A DNA stretch of 30,474 bases from Clostridiales bacterium (GTDB lineage Bacteria > Bacillota > Clostridia > Oscillospirales > Acutalibacteraceae): the NCBI GenBank assembly GCA_019417145.1, contig DXVY01000002.1, forward strand, positions 1 to 30,474, read 5' to 3'. The notes below the pieces were generated by a model. That model searched no databases, was not told the origin of the DNA, and was given only the letters and a program-made list of their open reading frames with translations. This document shows, piece after piece, positions 13,038 to 20,529 of the stretch; position 1 is the stretch's first letter; every line of letters begins with the position of its first letter. Made by a program: the position numbers and the translations under genes.

Positions 13038-15086
13038 ATGCCTATGACAGTAAATGTTGCCGGCCAGGTCGGACAGATAAAGCTATCACTTGCAAAAGCA
13101 TTATGGCCATTGTTTGAAACGGTTATTAATTCGATTCAATCACTTGAAGACAGTAATGTGTCGGAAAAGAAGATTATCATTGACGCTTTACGTTCAGAAG
13201 ATATACAGCTTAAGACGGATGGACAAGGGAATACAGTTGAAGAACCCGCTCATTTTGTGGCATTTGTAGTAACTGATAATGGGAATGGGTTTAATACTGA
13301 AAATTATACTTCTTTTTTGGAAGCCTATTCTCAGCTGAAGGTAAAGAAGGGATGCAAGGGAATAGGTCGATTCTTATGGTTAAAAGCATTTGATACCGTT
13401 ACTATTAGCAGCACCTATTTTGAAGATGATTGTTGGCATCTTAGAGAGTTTAACTTTGCACTCACGGGAGTGACTCCAGAACAAAATGACAAAATCCTTG
13501 AAAGCAAAGAAGTTGGTCAGCGAACAATTGTTAGTTTAAAAGGCTTTCGAAATCCATATCGTGATTCTGTCGCATATTCTTTGGAGAGTTTAGCAAAAAA
13601 ATTGATTGAACATTGCCTTCCTTATTTCATCACTGCGAAATGCCCTCAGATTATTTTGCAGGATAATCGTGGAGAGATGTTTAACCTCAACAGCTATTAT
13701 GAGAAAACCTATAAAGATTCACTGCATCAAGATCCTATGGAGTTGAACGGTAAGCATTACACGCTATATCATATGCTTCTGTCGGAAGGTGCGGATAAAC
13801 ATGAACTTCATCTTTGTGCGAATAACCGTGAAGTAAAGTCATATGTACTTTCCAACTACATTCCAGATATGAAGAAAAAATTGATTAATGGTGAGGACTC
13901 ATATTACTATGTTGGGTACCTTGCTGGTGATTATCTGGATGATGCTGTTAACACAGAAAGATCAGACTTTGATTTTTCAGATGGACCATTATTTGGTGAG
14001 ACCAAGGAACCTGAAATTGTAGAGACAGCAGTTGAGTGCATCCGCACCTATCTTAGTGATGAGTTGACCAAAGTTGCCGATGAAAAAAAGACTCAGATTG
14101 ATATGTTGGTCAAAGCAAAACGCCCTCAATACCGTCTACTTTTGAATAGGCGGCCAGAAGTATATGACATAATTCCTGCTGGTTTAACGGAAGATAAGTT
14201 GGATGTGGAACTCTACAAGCAACAGCAACAATGGGAACTCGACACTGCAAAGAAAAGGCATGCCATAGAAGAAAAAGTAAAACATGATGCAACATCTGAT
14301 CCGGATTTTCAAAGACTTTTTGATGAATATTGCGAGAGCATTACAGAACTAAGTCGCGCAAGCTTGGCAGAGTATGTGGCACGTAGAAAAGCTGTTATTG
14401 ATCTTCTTGAGCATGCATTAGAAGCTGACGAAAATGGTAAATACAGCAAGGAATCTCGGATTCATAGCATAATTTGTCCTATGCAAACTACATCAAACGA
14501 GATAGTGCTTGATGATATGAACCTGTGGCTAATTGATGACCGATTGGCGTATCATCATTTCTTAGCATCGGACAAAAAAATAAATACTATCCCTGTTTTG
14601 GAAAGTAGTGTAGATAAGAGGATGGATTTGGCCATCTTCGATGCTGCATTATCTTATACTGCTGATCCGGACAACATTAGTTCCATCACAATCGTAGAGT
14701 TGAAACGCCCTCAACGAGATGATCTTGCCACAGAAGAAACAGATCCCATTACACAAGTATACGACTATGTAACAGATATTAAGGAAGGCAAAGTAAAAAA
14801 AGCCAATGGACGTGGCTTTGGAAATATTCAGCAAGTTGCTTTCTATTGCTATGTTATAGCGGACACTACGCCTTCCCTCAAAAAAAGTGCAGCAAGAGCA
14901 GGGTTAGTTCCTACTCAAGATGGTGAAGGTTACTTTGGATACAATCCGACTGTTGGAACATACATTGAAGTTATATCTTATGATAAGTTGCTCAAGGATG
15001 CAAAGCAACGAAACAGAACCCTGTTCGACAAGTTGTTTGAGCCAAAATCAAAAGAATTAAAGCATCCTGAACTGATAGGGGAATAA
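13038..15086 (+). CDS. GHKL (Hsp90/MutL-type) ATPase with C-terminal PD-(D/E)XK-like nuclease domain
   Basis: A 682-residue protein. The N-terminal GHKL fold shows the N box (PLFETVINSIQS, Glu27/Asn31), the Mg/ATP loop VVTDNGNGF (Asp80) and the GIGRF loop (108-112). A central ~250-residue charged helical region follows (about 330-460, with KKTQIDMLVKAKRPQ and EEKVKHDATSD). The C-terminal ~150 residues look like a PD-(D/E)XK nuclease: Asp530 in MDLAIFD, Glu554-Leu-Lys556 in IVELKRP, and Gln573-x3-Tyr577 in TQVYDY. No recognised restriction or modification partner is adjacent. Its AT-rich base use contrasts with the GC-rich chromosome. ATG 13038 was preferred; GTG at 13029 and ATG at 13044 are in frame. 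A role in anti-phage or anti-plasmid defence is inference. Confidence 0.82.
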   Translation: MPMTVNVAGQVGQIKLSLAKALWPLFETVINSIQSLEDSNVSEKKIIIDALRSEDIQLKTDGQGNTVEEPAHFVAFVVTDNGNGFNTENYTSFLEAYSQLKVKKGCKGIGRFLWLKAFDTVTISSTYFEDDCWHLREFNFALTGVTPEQNDKILESKEVGQRTIVSLKGFRNPYRDSVAYSLESLAKKLIEHCLPYFITAKCPQIILQDNRGEMFNLNSYYEKTYKDSLHQDPMELNGKHYTLYHMLLSEGADKHELHLCANNREVKSYVLSNYIPDMKKKLINGEDSYYYVGYLAGDYLDDAVNTERSDFDFSDGPLFGETKEPEIVETAVECIRTYLSDELTKVADEKKTQIDMLVKAKRPQYRLLLNRRPEVYDIIPAGLTEDKLDVELYKQQQQWELDTAKKRHAIEEKVKHDATSDPDFQRLFDEYCESITELSRASLAEYVARRKAVIDLLEHALEADENGKYSKESRIHSIICPMQTTSNEIVLDDMNLWLIDDRLAYHHFLASDKKINTIPVLESSVDKRMDLAIFDAALSYTADPDNISSITIVELKRPQRDDLATEETDPITQVYDYVTDIKEGKVKKANGRGFGNIQQVAFYCYVIADTTPSLKKSAARAGLVPTQDGEGYFGYNPTVGTYIEVISYDKLLKDAKQRNRTLFDKLFEPKSKELKHPELIGE

Positions 15087-15193
15087 TTTGCTAAGAGGAC
15101 GCAATAGGCGGGCGAGTCTGGATTTTTTCTTGTGGCCTAAGTCCGGTTCTCTTGTTGGAGGGGCATCTAAAGTGTCCACCCCTTCCAGACTGG

Positions 15194-15227
15194 GTCCAGA
15201 CGCAAATCGCGTCTGGACTCTTTTTTT
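15194..15227 (+). terminator. Terminator downstream of the GHKL-nuclease gene
   Basis: GTCCAGACGC (15194-15203) pairs with GCGTCTGGAC (15209-15218), loop AAATC, followed by CTTTTTTT. It closes the cassette that begins at the promoter at 12922. Confidence 0.85.
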
Positions 15228-15406
15228 ATCCGGGAAAGACGCTCGCCTACAATCGAGAGCAGGGAAAAGGATTTTAGGTGCATCAATCTATAAATACCAG
15301 CATAACAACAGCCTCCCAGAAAATCCTGTATATTCTTTTCAGATAAATGCGCCGGCAGCACGCGCATACGCGGCACACGGCTTGACCACCCGATGCGCCG
15401 CCGCTC

Positions 15407-15439
15407 GGCATGGCCCAAGCCGGAAGCTTGGGCCATGCC
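15407..15439. repeat. Perfect 14-bp inverted repeat
   Basis: GGCATGGCCCAAGC (15407-15420) and GCTTGGGCCATGCC (15426-15439) with loop CGGAA. There is no T run on either side, so it is not an ordinary terminator. Confidence 0.7.
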
Positions 15440-15629
15440 CTCCGGGGGACAACAGAAAGCATTTCCTTTAGATTACCTGCTGGCATCTGATAATAATCAT
15501 TGGCCCGCATGTTGCCAGTCTTCCTCCTAACAACAGCACTACGGATTTTTCAGCCCCATCCCCCAGGGGATACGCCGCATCCCTTCTTTCCTGCCGATAC
15601 GGAGGCGCCCTTATGCTAAACCATATTTA

Positions 15630-16178
15630 TCAACGATGTTCTTCCCTCCAATGGGGACTTTCCTCAAATGAAGCCGCTATTCTCTTAATATCTTGTTGGT
15701 CAACTAGATTATCCCATGCAACTAAGAGGGGCACATTTGGGATGGTAATATCCCACTTTTCGCTCTTGCCTTCTCCATCAATTGCCCATATATGTCTACT
15801 ATACAGTATTCCATTTGACCCGCACCCGCTGCCAAAATCCGTTGAGGTTATATTCATCTCTCCGATTAAACCGGGCCGAGCCCATTGCTGTAAAACGGTA
15901 TTATCCTTGTCATTCTCGATGAAAGAAATCAAGTAAATCTGACACCCCTCTTCATCTACCGGCCGATCGGTAAAATACAAATGCTCACCATCCTGAGTAA
16001 ATACCCAATCTTCCGGTATACGCAGTGTGCCATATACTTCTCCTTCATGATAAGTTCCATTTTCCATGGGAAATTCCATAATTTTTACTGTTTTCCATTC
16101 TTCCTTATTCCATGAACAAGCACCACACAACAAAAGCAAGATACTAATGCATGATATCAATCCTACTACTTTACGCAT
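15630..16178 (-). CDS. Putative secreted lipoprotein of unknown function
   Basis: A 182-residue protein starting MRKVVGLISCISILLLLCGA, a signal peptide with a hydrophobic core and a cysteine at about residue 21 (CGAC), a weak lipobox. The mature part is hydrophilic (IPEDWVFTQDGEHLYFTDRP, then YLISFIEND) and resembles small clostridial lipoproteins without assigned function. Its start overlaps the stop of the upstream small membrane protein by 8 nt, with GAGGCGG about 8 nt before the ATG. It is more AT-rich than the chromosome to its right. I do not recognise a specific family. Confidence 0.75.
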   Translation of the reverse strand: MRKVVGLISCISILLLLCGACSWNKEEWKTVKIMEFPMENGTYHEGEVYGTLRIPEDWVFTQDGEHLYFTDRPVDEEGCQIYLISFIENDKDNTVLQQWARPGLIGEMNITSTDFGSGCGSNGILYSRHIWAIDGEGKSEKWDITIPNVPLLVAWDNLVDQQDIKRIAASFEESPHWREEHR

Positions 16179-16395
16179 TTTTTATCCGCCTCACAATGTT
16201 TGATAGAGTTGTCCCTAACATATAGGCGCAGGCATTCATAGCATGTTGGACAGTTGAAAGGAAAAGAATGAAGGACAATACTGCGCCGATTATAGCTAGA
16301 GTTGCGACACAGCAACAAACCGAACGGCGGGTATATCCTTCATGAATAAGAGTATAACAGGATATGCGGTATACAGCCGCTTCGTCCATAAGCAC
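16171..16395 (-). CDS. Small membrane protein, unknown function
   Basis: A frame of up to 74 residues with an N-terminal polar part (MDEAAVYRISCYTLIHEGYT), a cysteine triplet, and one long hydrophobic stretch (about residues 27-48) that would cross the membrane, then a basic end RRIKNA. The start is uncertain (GTG 16395 or ATG 16389) and no good ribosome site is seen. The frame continues upstream without a start codon, so it could be the remnant of a longer gene. The 8-nt overlap with the lipoprotein gene is the main evidence that it is translated. Confidence 0.4.
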   Translation of the reverse strand: MLMDEAAVYRISCYTLIHEGYTRRSVCCCVATLAIIGAVLSFILFLSTVQHAMNACAYMLGTTLSNIVRRIKNA

Positions 16396-16549
16396 AACAA
16401 CAGCCGGTGGTACATCTGCTTCTTGCGCGTTCGGGGCATTTTTACAAAAGCTATGCGCTTTGGTCCGGGTGACTTCTATAGCGCCCGCCCTTTATGCGCC
16501 GCAGCAAACAGCGCTTAATCGCACAAGGGCACAAAGGTGGTCCCACGCC

Positions 16550-17179
16550 CTAGGCGGACGGCTTCCAGTCGGCCGGAGGAATCTGCCGCACCACCTCGAT
16601 CACACCGCTGCGCATATACACCGAAGGGGTCACCCGTACCGAGTATCCGCGGCCGTTGCCGCTCATCCACTGGAAAAACGGCTGTTGAGGGAGCGCACAG
16701 GCAGATAAAATACACATGATCACCCCGCCATGAACAACGGCCGCCGCCGTACGGATTTCATTTTCCATCATGTAGCGAACCATCTGGGCAAAGCCGCCGC
16801 ACACCCGCCGTGTAAAATCCGCTGTGGATTCTCCCCCCGGCGGCGCAGATATACGCCCTGCCGTCCAGGCCTTATAATCCGCATCATCCTGCAACTGAAC
16901 GGCCGACCTGCCTTCAAATATGCCGAAATCGCATTCTCTGAGATCTTCCACCACAATGGGCACCGCGTCGGGATACATAATTGAAAGGCTCTGCCGGCAA
17001 CGCAACAGCGGGCTGGCAAAGCAGGCCTCCACCTGTGGATAAACGCCCTCTTCACGCAGCCTTTCCAGCTCTTCTATACCATTTGTAGTTATTGGAATAT
17101 CTGTCGACCCAATATATTGTCCATTTCTGTTTCCCTCGGTCATTCCGTGACGAATCAGGTGGATCGTATAGGTTTTCAA
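16550..17179 (-). CDS. Histidine phosphatase family protein (phosphoglycerate-mutase-like)
   Basis: A 209-residue phosphatase of the histidine phosphatase superfamily. It has the RHG motif with the nucleophilic His (LIRHGMTEGN, residues 9-18), FASPLLRCRQS with a phosphate-binding Arg, the acid residue in ECDFGIFEGR, PGGES, and the second catalytic His in VVHGGV. This matches the CobC/GpmB-like branch; the substrate cannot be told. It starts with TTG at 17179, supported by AGGAGG 8 nt upstream. It is transcribed divergently from an XRE regulator through overlapping promoters, so that regulator may control it (inference). Confidence 0.93.
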   Translation of the reverse strand: MKTYTIHLIRHGMTEGNRNGQYIGSTDIPITTNGIEELERLREEGVYPQVEACFASPLLRCRQSLSIMYPDAVPIVVEDLRECDFGIFEGRSAVQLQDDADYKAWTAGRISAPPGGESTADFTRRVCGGFAQMVRYMMENEIRTAAAVVHGGVIMCILSACALPQQPFFQWMSGNGRGYSVRVTPSVYMRSGVIEVVRQIPPADWKPSA

Positions 17180-17203
17180 GGGTATGGCCTCCTAACGAAT
17201 AAT

Positions 17204-17222
17204 ACAATATGTAATATATTGT
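17204..17222. promoter_or_regulatory. Inverted repeat ACAATAT-5nt-ATATTGT over the phosphatase -10 region
   Basis: ACAATAT (17204-17210) and ATATTGT (17216-17222) are exact complements spanning the -10 and start-point area of the leftward promoter. This is a natural repressor site, possibly for the divergent XRE protein. Confidence 0.5.
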
Positions 17223-17241
17223 GGAATCTGTCAATTGTCAA
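17213..17241 (-). promoter_or_regulatory. Promoter of the histidine phosphatase gene
   Basis: On the minus strand TTGACA (17241-17236), 17 bp, then TATATT (17218-17213): a near-consensus sigma-A promoter about 35 nt before the TTG start. Its -35 overlaps the -35 of the rightward promoter. Confidence 0.75.
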
Positions 17242-17263
17242 ATAGCCGCATTTATACTATAAT
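17235..17263 (+). promoter_or_regulatory. Promoter of the XRE regulator gene
   Basis: TTGTCA (17235-17240), a 17-bp spacer and TATAAT (17258-17263): a strong sigma-A promoter with overlapping -35 elements on the two strands, so the two promoters cannot be occupied together. Confidence 0.8.
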
Positions 17264-17296
17264 AATCTGCGGAACAAAAAGCAAGAGGTGAAACCG

Positions 17297-17947
17297 GTGG
17301 ATTGCAGTTTTCCAAAGAATTTAGCGGCGTTGCGGCATGAACGAGGCATTTCACAAAAGACAGCTGCCGAGGCTCTTGGCATTTCGCAGGCGCTGCTCTC
17401 CCATTACGAGAAGGGCATCCGGGAATGCGGACTGGATTTTCTCTGTCGGGTCTCGGATTATTACGGCGTGACTGCCGATTATCTATTAGGCAGGTCGAAC
17501 AGCCGTACCGGCTTTCAGTCCACCCTTGATCCATCGGTATTACATAGACGCCGGGAACTTTTCCGGGTGCTGGAGCTTCTTTGTGACCTGGCTGAAAAGG
17601 CGGGAAACTGCCCCTGTATTAGGACCTGGGATTCTTTTTTACAGGTTGGGATCTATCGGGCCGCCCGTTTGCTTCTAGAAGCCTGCGACGGTCCCACGAC
17701 CGAGTTGTTTCGCATAAACGCGGCCGAAGCGCGGGCTGCGGCGGACGGCGTAATGCAGATGCGCGTAGCGCGCATGACGCAGTTGGCCGGTTCCTCTGCG
17801 TCGCATAAGGAACGGCCCATGCCCTTTGTATCCAACGAACGGCTGCTAGCCGATTATCCAGACGCGGCCCCCTCGCTCTTTATGTTGATCCAGAGAACCG
17901 AGAAAATCCTGGGGCTACATGTGGAATACGCAGAGGAACATGAATGA
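17297..17947 (+). CDS. XRE-family transcriptional regulator with C-terminal domain
   Basis: A 216-residue protein. The N-terminal helix-turn-helix (about residues 8-62) contains LRHERGISQKTAAEALGISQ and LLSHYEKGIRECGLDFL, then YYGVTADYLLGRS. The C-terminal ~150 residues are helical and cysteine-containing, without a domain I recognise. GTG at 17297 was chosen because AGAGGTG lies 6 nt upstream; the GTG at 17288 is part of that ribosome site. It has a strong promoter and a terminator at 17956. Confidence 0.9.
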   Translation: MDCSFPKNLAALRHERGISQKTAAEALGISQALLSHYEKGIRECGLDFLCRVSDYYGVTADYLLGRSNSRTGFQSTLDPSVLHRRRELFRVLELLCDLAEKAGNCPCIRTWDSFLQVGIYRAARLLLEACDGPTTELFRINAAEARAAADGVMQMRVARMTQLAGSSASHKERPMPFVSNERLLADYPDAAPSLFMLIQRTEKILGLHVEYAEEHE

Positions 17948-17955
17948 AAAAGGAG

Positions 17956-17989
17956 GGGCAATCTGCTTTTAGGAGCAGATTGCCCTTTT
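17956..17989 (+). terminator. Terminator of the XRE gene, just before the CLC gene
   Basis: GGGCAATCTGCT (17956-17967) pairs with AGCAGATTGCCC (17974-17985), then TTTT. It starts 9 nt after the XRE stop and ends 6 nt before the ribosome site of the next gene, so the CLC gene needs readthrough or a promoter inside this stretch. Confidence 0.8.
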
Positions 17990-18007
17990 CATAGAGGAGG
18001 GAAAACC

Positions 18008-19276
18008 GTGCGTAGGGCAATTGGCGGCCGACTGAAAAAAATCTGGCCCTATTTTGGGGCGCTGTTTAAATGGGGCATATTTGCCTGCGTCATCGGCCTT
18101 ACGGTAGGCGGCGTGGGAACGTTATTTTATCATGGCACCGGCCTGGCCGGTCGCCTTTTTTCGGCATATCACTGGCTGTTGCTGCTTTTACCGGTGAGCG
18201 GCGCCGTCATATACTATTTATATAAGCTGTCCGGCCAGGCCGGCGGCAAGGGTACGGACCTGATTCTGCTGGCCGTGCGGTCCAACGAAAAGGTGCCCGT
18301 CGTGCACGCGCCTCTGATTTTCATCGGCACCATCCTTACCCACCTGTGCGGCGGCTCCTCCGGCAGAGAAGGGGCCGCCCTGCAGCTGGGAGGAAGCCTG
18401 TCGGCCTGGCTGGGCCGGCGGCTGCGGCTGGGCGAAAAGGACGAGCGGCTCATAACTCTATGCGGTATGTCCGCCGCTTTTGCGGCCGTGTTCGGCACGC
18501 CGTTGACCGCCGTGGTCTTTTCCATGGAGGTCATCAGCGTGGGCGTAATGTACTATGCCGCCGTCCTACCCTGTACGATTTCCGCCCTCGTAGCTTACAC
18601 CCTGGCCGTGCGTTTTGGCGTGCAGCCGCCAAGCTTCCAGCTGTACGGTCTGCCGGATCTGGGCGTGGCGTCCGCCCTGCAAGTGGCGCTGCTCGCCCTG
18701 CTGTCCGCCGCCGTGAGCATACTCTTTTGCGTCTGTATCCACGGCGCGGGCAGGCTCTACCGGGCCTATATTCCCCAGCCCTTGCGCATAATCGCCGCCG
18801 GTCTGCTGATCATGGCCTTTACCCTTCTGATCGAGGCTCTCACCGGCGCCAGGGATTACAACGGCCCCGGCATGGAAGACATTTCCAACGCCTTGGCGGG
18901 AGAGGCCCGTCCGGAGGCCTTTCTGGTCAAAATTCTTTTTACGGCTCTGACCCTGGGCGCCGGCTTCAAGGGGGGCGAGATTGTACCCACCTTTTTCACC
19001 GGGGCTACCTTTGGTTGTGTGGCCGGACGGCTGGTGGGACTGTCCCCGTCCTTTGGCGCGGGTATCGGGCTGATTTCGGTCTTCTGCGGTGTGACCAACT
19101 GTCCTATCGCCTCTTTGTTGTTGAGTCTGGAACTGTTCGGCCCGGATGGATTGCTTTTCTTCTTGCTGGCCTGCGCAGTAAGCTATCTATTCTCCGGCTA
19201 TTACGGCCTGTATAGCGAACAAAAAATTCTCTATTCCAAGCTGACGCCGGAATTTATAAACAAAAAGGCCGATTAA
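18008..19276 (+). CDS. CLC-family anion channel/transporter, possibly fluoride-type (CLC-F)
   Basis: A 422-residue polytopic membrane protein of the CLC family. The anion-pathway motifs are atypical: GGKGTD replaces the canonical GSGIP region (about 79-84), and GREGA (119-123) carries the gating Glu121 but Ala instead of Pro. The later GFKGGEIVPTFFTGATFG corresponds to the GxFxPxL segment. After the membrane-spanning SMEV (Glu174) the next residue is Val, where the proton glutamate of the classic H/Cl exchangers would lie. These changes suggest the CLC-F (fluoride/proton) branch or an uncharacterised clade; no fluoride riboswitch was recognised upstream. GTG 18008 follows AGGAGG by 7 nt. Confidence 0.9.
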   Translation: MRRAIGGRLKKIWPYFGALFKWGIFACVIGLTVGGVGTLFYHGTGLAGRLFSAYHWLLLLLPVSGAVIYYLYKLSGQAGGKGTDLILLAVRSNEKVPVVHAPLIFIGTILTHLCGGSSGREGAALQLGGSLSAWLGRRLRLGEKDERLITLCGMSAAFAAVFGTPLTAVVFSMEVISVGVMYYAAVLPCTISALVAYTLAVRFGVQPPSFQLYGLPDLGVASALQVALLALLSAAVSILFCVCIHGAGRLYRAYIPQPLRIIAAGLLIMAFTLLIEALTGARDYNGPGMEDISNALAGEARPEAFLVKILFTALTLGAGFKGGEIVPTFFTGATFGCVAGRLVGLSPSFGAGIGLISVFCGVTNCPIASLLLSLELFGPDGLLFFLLACAVSYLFSGYYGLYSEQKILYSKLTPEFINKKAD

Positions 19277-19462
19277 AAATGTACGGTCCATAGCCGGCCG
19301 CATTCCGCAGTGGATTAAGCTCCCTGTTTGGAAGGAGCAGCGCCGTTTTTGTTGCTTCCATATTCGCCTGCTATCTCTTATGCTCCTTTTCTTCTTGCGT
19401 AATTGGTTATTTTCCGGCATAACAGATCCTATCCCCTACTGAAAAATACCTTTATCACCTGA

Positions 19463-19494
19463 AAAAATCCGCCGGTCCTGGTTTGGACCGGCGG
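19463..19494 (-). terminator. Terminator downstream of the MATE remnant
   Basis: CCGCCGGTCC (19469-19478) and GGACCGGCGG (19485-19494) form a perfect 10-bp stem; on the minus strand it is followed by ATTTTTTC. It belongs to the leftward MATE gene relic and may also block opposing transcription. Confidence 0.8.
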
Positions 19495-19534
19495 TTGGCG
19501 TTTAGGCTGCAATTCTTCATAAGCACGCCGGCCG

Positions 19535-19981
19535 TCAAGTCGGCGGCGCAGCCCAGGGGGGCAGAACCAACAGACGCCTGTAGTAAAAAAGCTCAGCTAG
19601 GAAATCTGTAGCATTCGCAGCAGGGGCGCGGTAAACAGCAGGGCGACCCCTTCCAGGAGGACCGATAGCCCGCCGATCAGAATAAAGGACCATACAAATC
19701 CGTTTTTCATACGCTCGGTCTGACCGACGCCGAACAGCATGAAAACAGCGCCCCGCTGCCCATGCACAGCCCCAACAGCGCCCGGGCTGAAAAGCCGACA
19801 ACGGCGGAGAACGCCCCACGGCGGTCAGCGCGTCGGGCCCGCTAAAGCGTCCGACTACCAGGGCGTCCGTCAGCTTGCAAGCCTGCCGCTGCAGGTTGCC
19901 CGCGATCATAGCCAGAGCACAACACAGCATAAAACGGATCACAGAGCCCTTGGTCATTCGTTTTGCATCCGAATTACTCAC
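19535..19981 (-). pseudogene. MATE-family efflux transporter remnant
   Basis: The N-terminus reads MTKGSVIRFMLCCALAMIAG and DALVVGRFSGPDALTAVG, a clear MATE/NorM start. The frame then shifts. A second frame gives GFSARALLGLCMGSG, and FMLFGVGQTERMKNGFVWSF plus GGLSVLLEGVALLF continue MATE helices before a stop. Only about 150 residues of the usual ~450 can be traced, so the gene has at least two frame changes and has lost its 3' end. A near-consensus promoter and a terminator flank it, so the transcription unit outlived the coding sequence. Confidence 0.8.
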
Positions 19982-20000
19982 ATTTCAAAAATTTTTTCAA

Positions 20001-20029
20001 ATTGTACAGGACCTCCCCGCTTTTGCCAA
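20001..20029 (-). promoter_or_regulatory. Promoter of the MATE remnant
   Basis: On the minus strand TTGGCA (20029-20024), 17 bp, then TACAAT (20006-20001), about 20 nt upstream of the remnant start codon. Confidence 0.65.
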
Positions 20030-20095
20030 TTCTGTGCGCCGGAGAATTTTCCTCTGCGTAAAAGGCCAGTGCTCTAACCGGGTCAATGGATTTTT

Positions 20096-20329
20096 TTAAT
20101 CCTCTATTTCGGTCAGCCGGTGCAGAGGTACTTCCAGCGCCTCTGCGATGGCGATCAGGGTATCCAGGGAGGGCGCTTTCAGGGAGCCCGAGGCCTCCAG
20201 ATGGCTGATAAACGCCACGCTCAGCCCAGTCTTCTCGGCCAGCTCCTCCTGGGTCTGGCCCCTTTCCCGGCGATATCTGCCAATATTTGCGCCAATTCTC
20301 TGGTAATACCTGTAATACTTCTGCTTCAT
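20096..20329 (-). CDS. Short XRE-family regulator (77 residues)
   Basis: A 77-residue single-domain regulator: IGRYRRERGQTQEELAEKTG, then LSVAFISHLEASGSLKAPSL and DTLIAIAEALEVPLHRL cover a complete five-helix HTH with little else. The ATG at 20329 has AAAGGAGGG upstream; the frame is open 33 codons further without a start signal. It lies upstream of, and in the same orientation as, the MATE remnant, which has its own promoter in the gap. It may have regulated that exporter (inference). Confidence 0.88.
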   Translation of the reverse strand: MKQKYYRYYQRIGANIGRYRRERGQTQEELAEKTGLSVAFISHLEASGSLKAPSLDTLIAIAEALEVPLHRLTEIED

Positions 20330-20476
20330 ACGCTTCCCTCCTTTATTCGACGGTTTTACGGCCCTACTAATATAAAACCATGGTCCGCGCCATCCCGCCA
20401 CGGCCCACTGGTCCGTTTTCCCTAACAAAAAGATACGGCCTGGAGTCGACCGGGCTTTTCATGTTCCGGCAAAGCA

Positions 20477-20519
20477 TAAAATGCGCCCGGCGAGGGTTTC
20501 GTCCCATCGCCGGGCGCAT
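20477..20519 (-). terminator. Terminator of spoIVA
   Basis: ATGCGCCCGGCGA (20481-20493) pairs perfectly with TCGCCGGGCGCAT (20507-20519), 13-nt loop; on the minus strand TTTTA follows. It lies 10 nt after the spoIVA stop. Confidence 0.82.
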
Positions 20520-20529
20520 AGGCCATGGC

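Larger units (their letters stand above)
15087..15629. other. Gene-poor stretch at the element-chromosome transition
   Basis: About 540 bp with no convincing gene. It holds an AGTCTGGA/TCCAGACT inverted pair (about 15115 and 15184), a terminator at 15194 and a perfect 14-bp hairpin at 15407-15439. A minus-strand open frame at 15510-15283 has AGGAGG 12 nt before its ATG, but its translation is dominated by the hairpin and by Arg/Cys/Ala-rich sequence. Base composition changes here, so one end of the mobile element may lie in this stretch, but no attachment site can be named. Confidence 0.5.

Noticed and set aside
15283..15510. 75-codon minus-strand open frame with AGGAGG upstream
   Set aside because: The ribosome site is 12 nt away, the frame is built around a perfect 14-bp hairpin, and the translation shows no recognisable fold. 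Left as unproven.
17940..18007. Fluoride riboswitch before the CLC gene
   Set aside because: The only structure there is a simple terminator hairpin; the conserved fluoride-aptamer pattern is not visible in the 60-bp gap.
18346..19215. 289-codon plus-strand frame inside the CLC gene
   Set aside because: An Arg/Gly/Ala-rich shadow in GC-rich DNA; the overlapping frame encodes all the CLC motifs.
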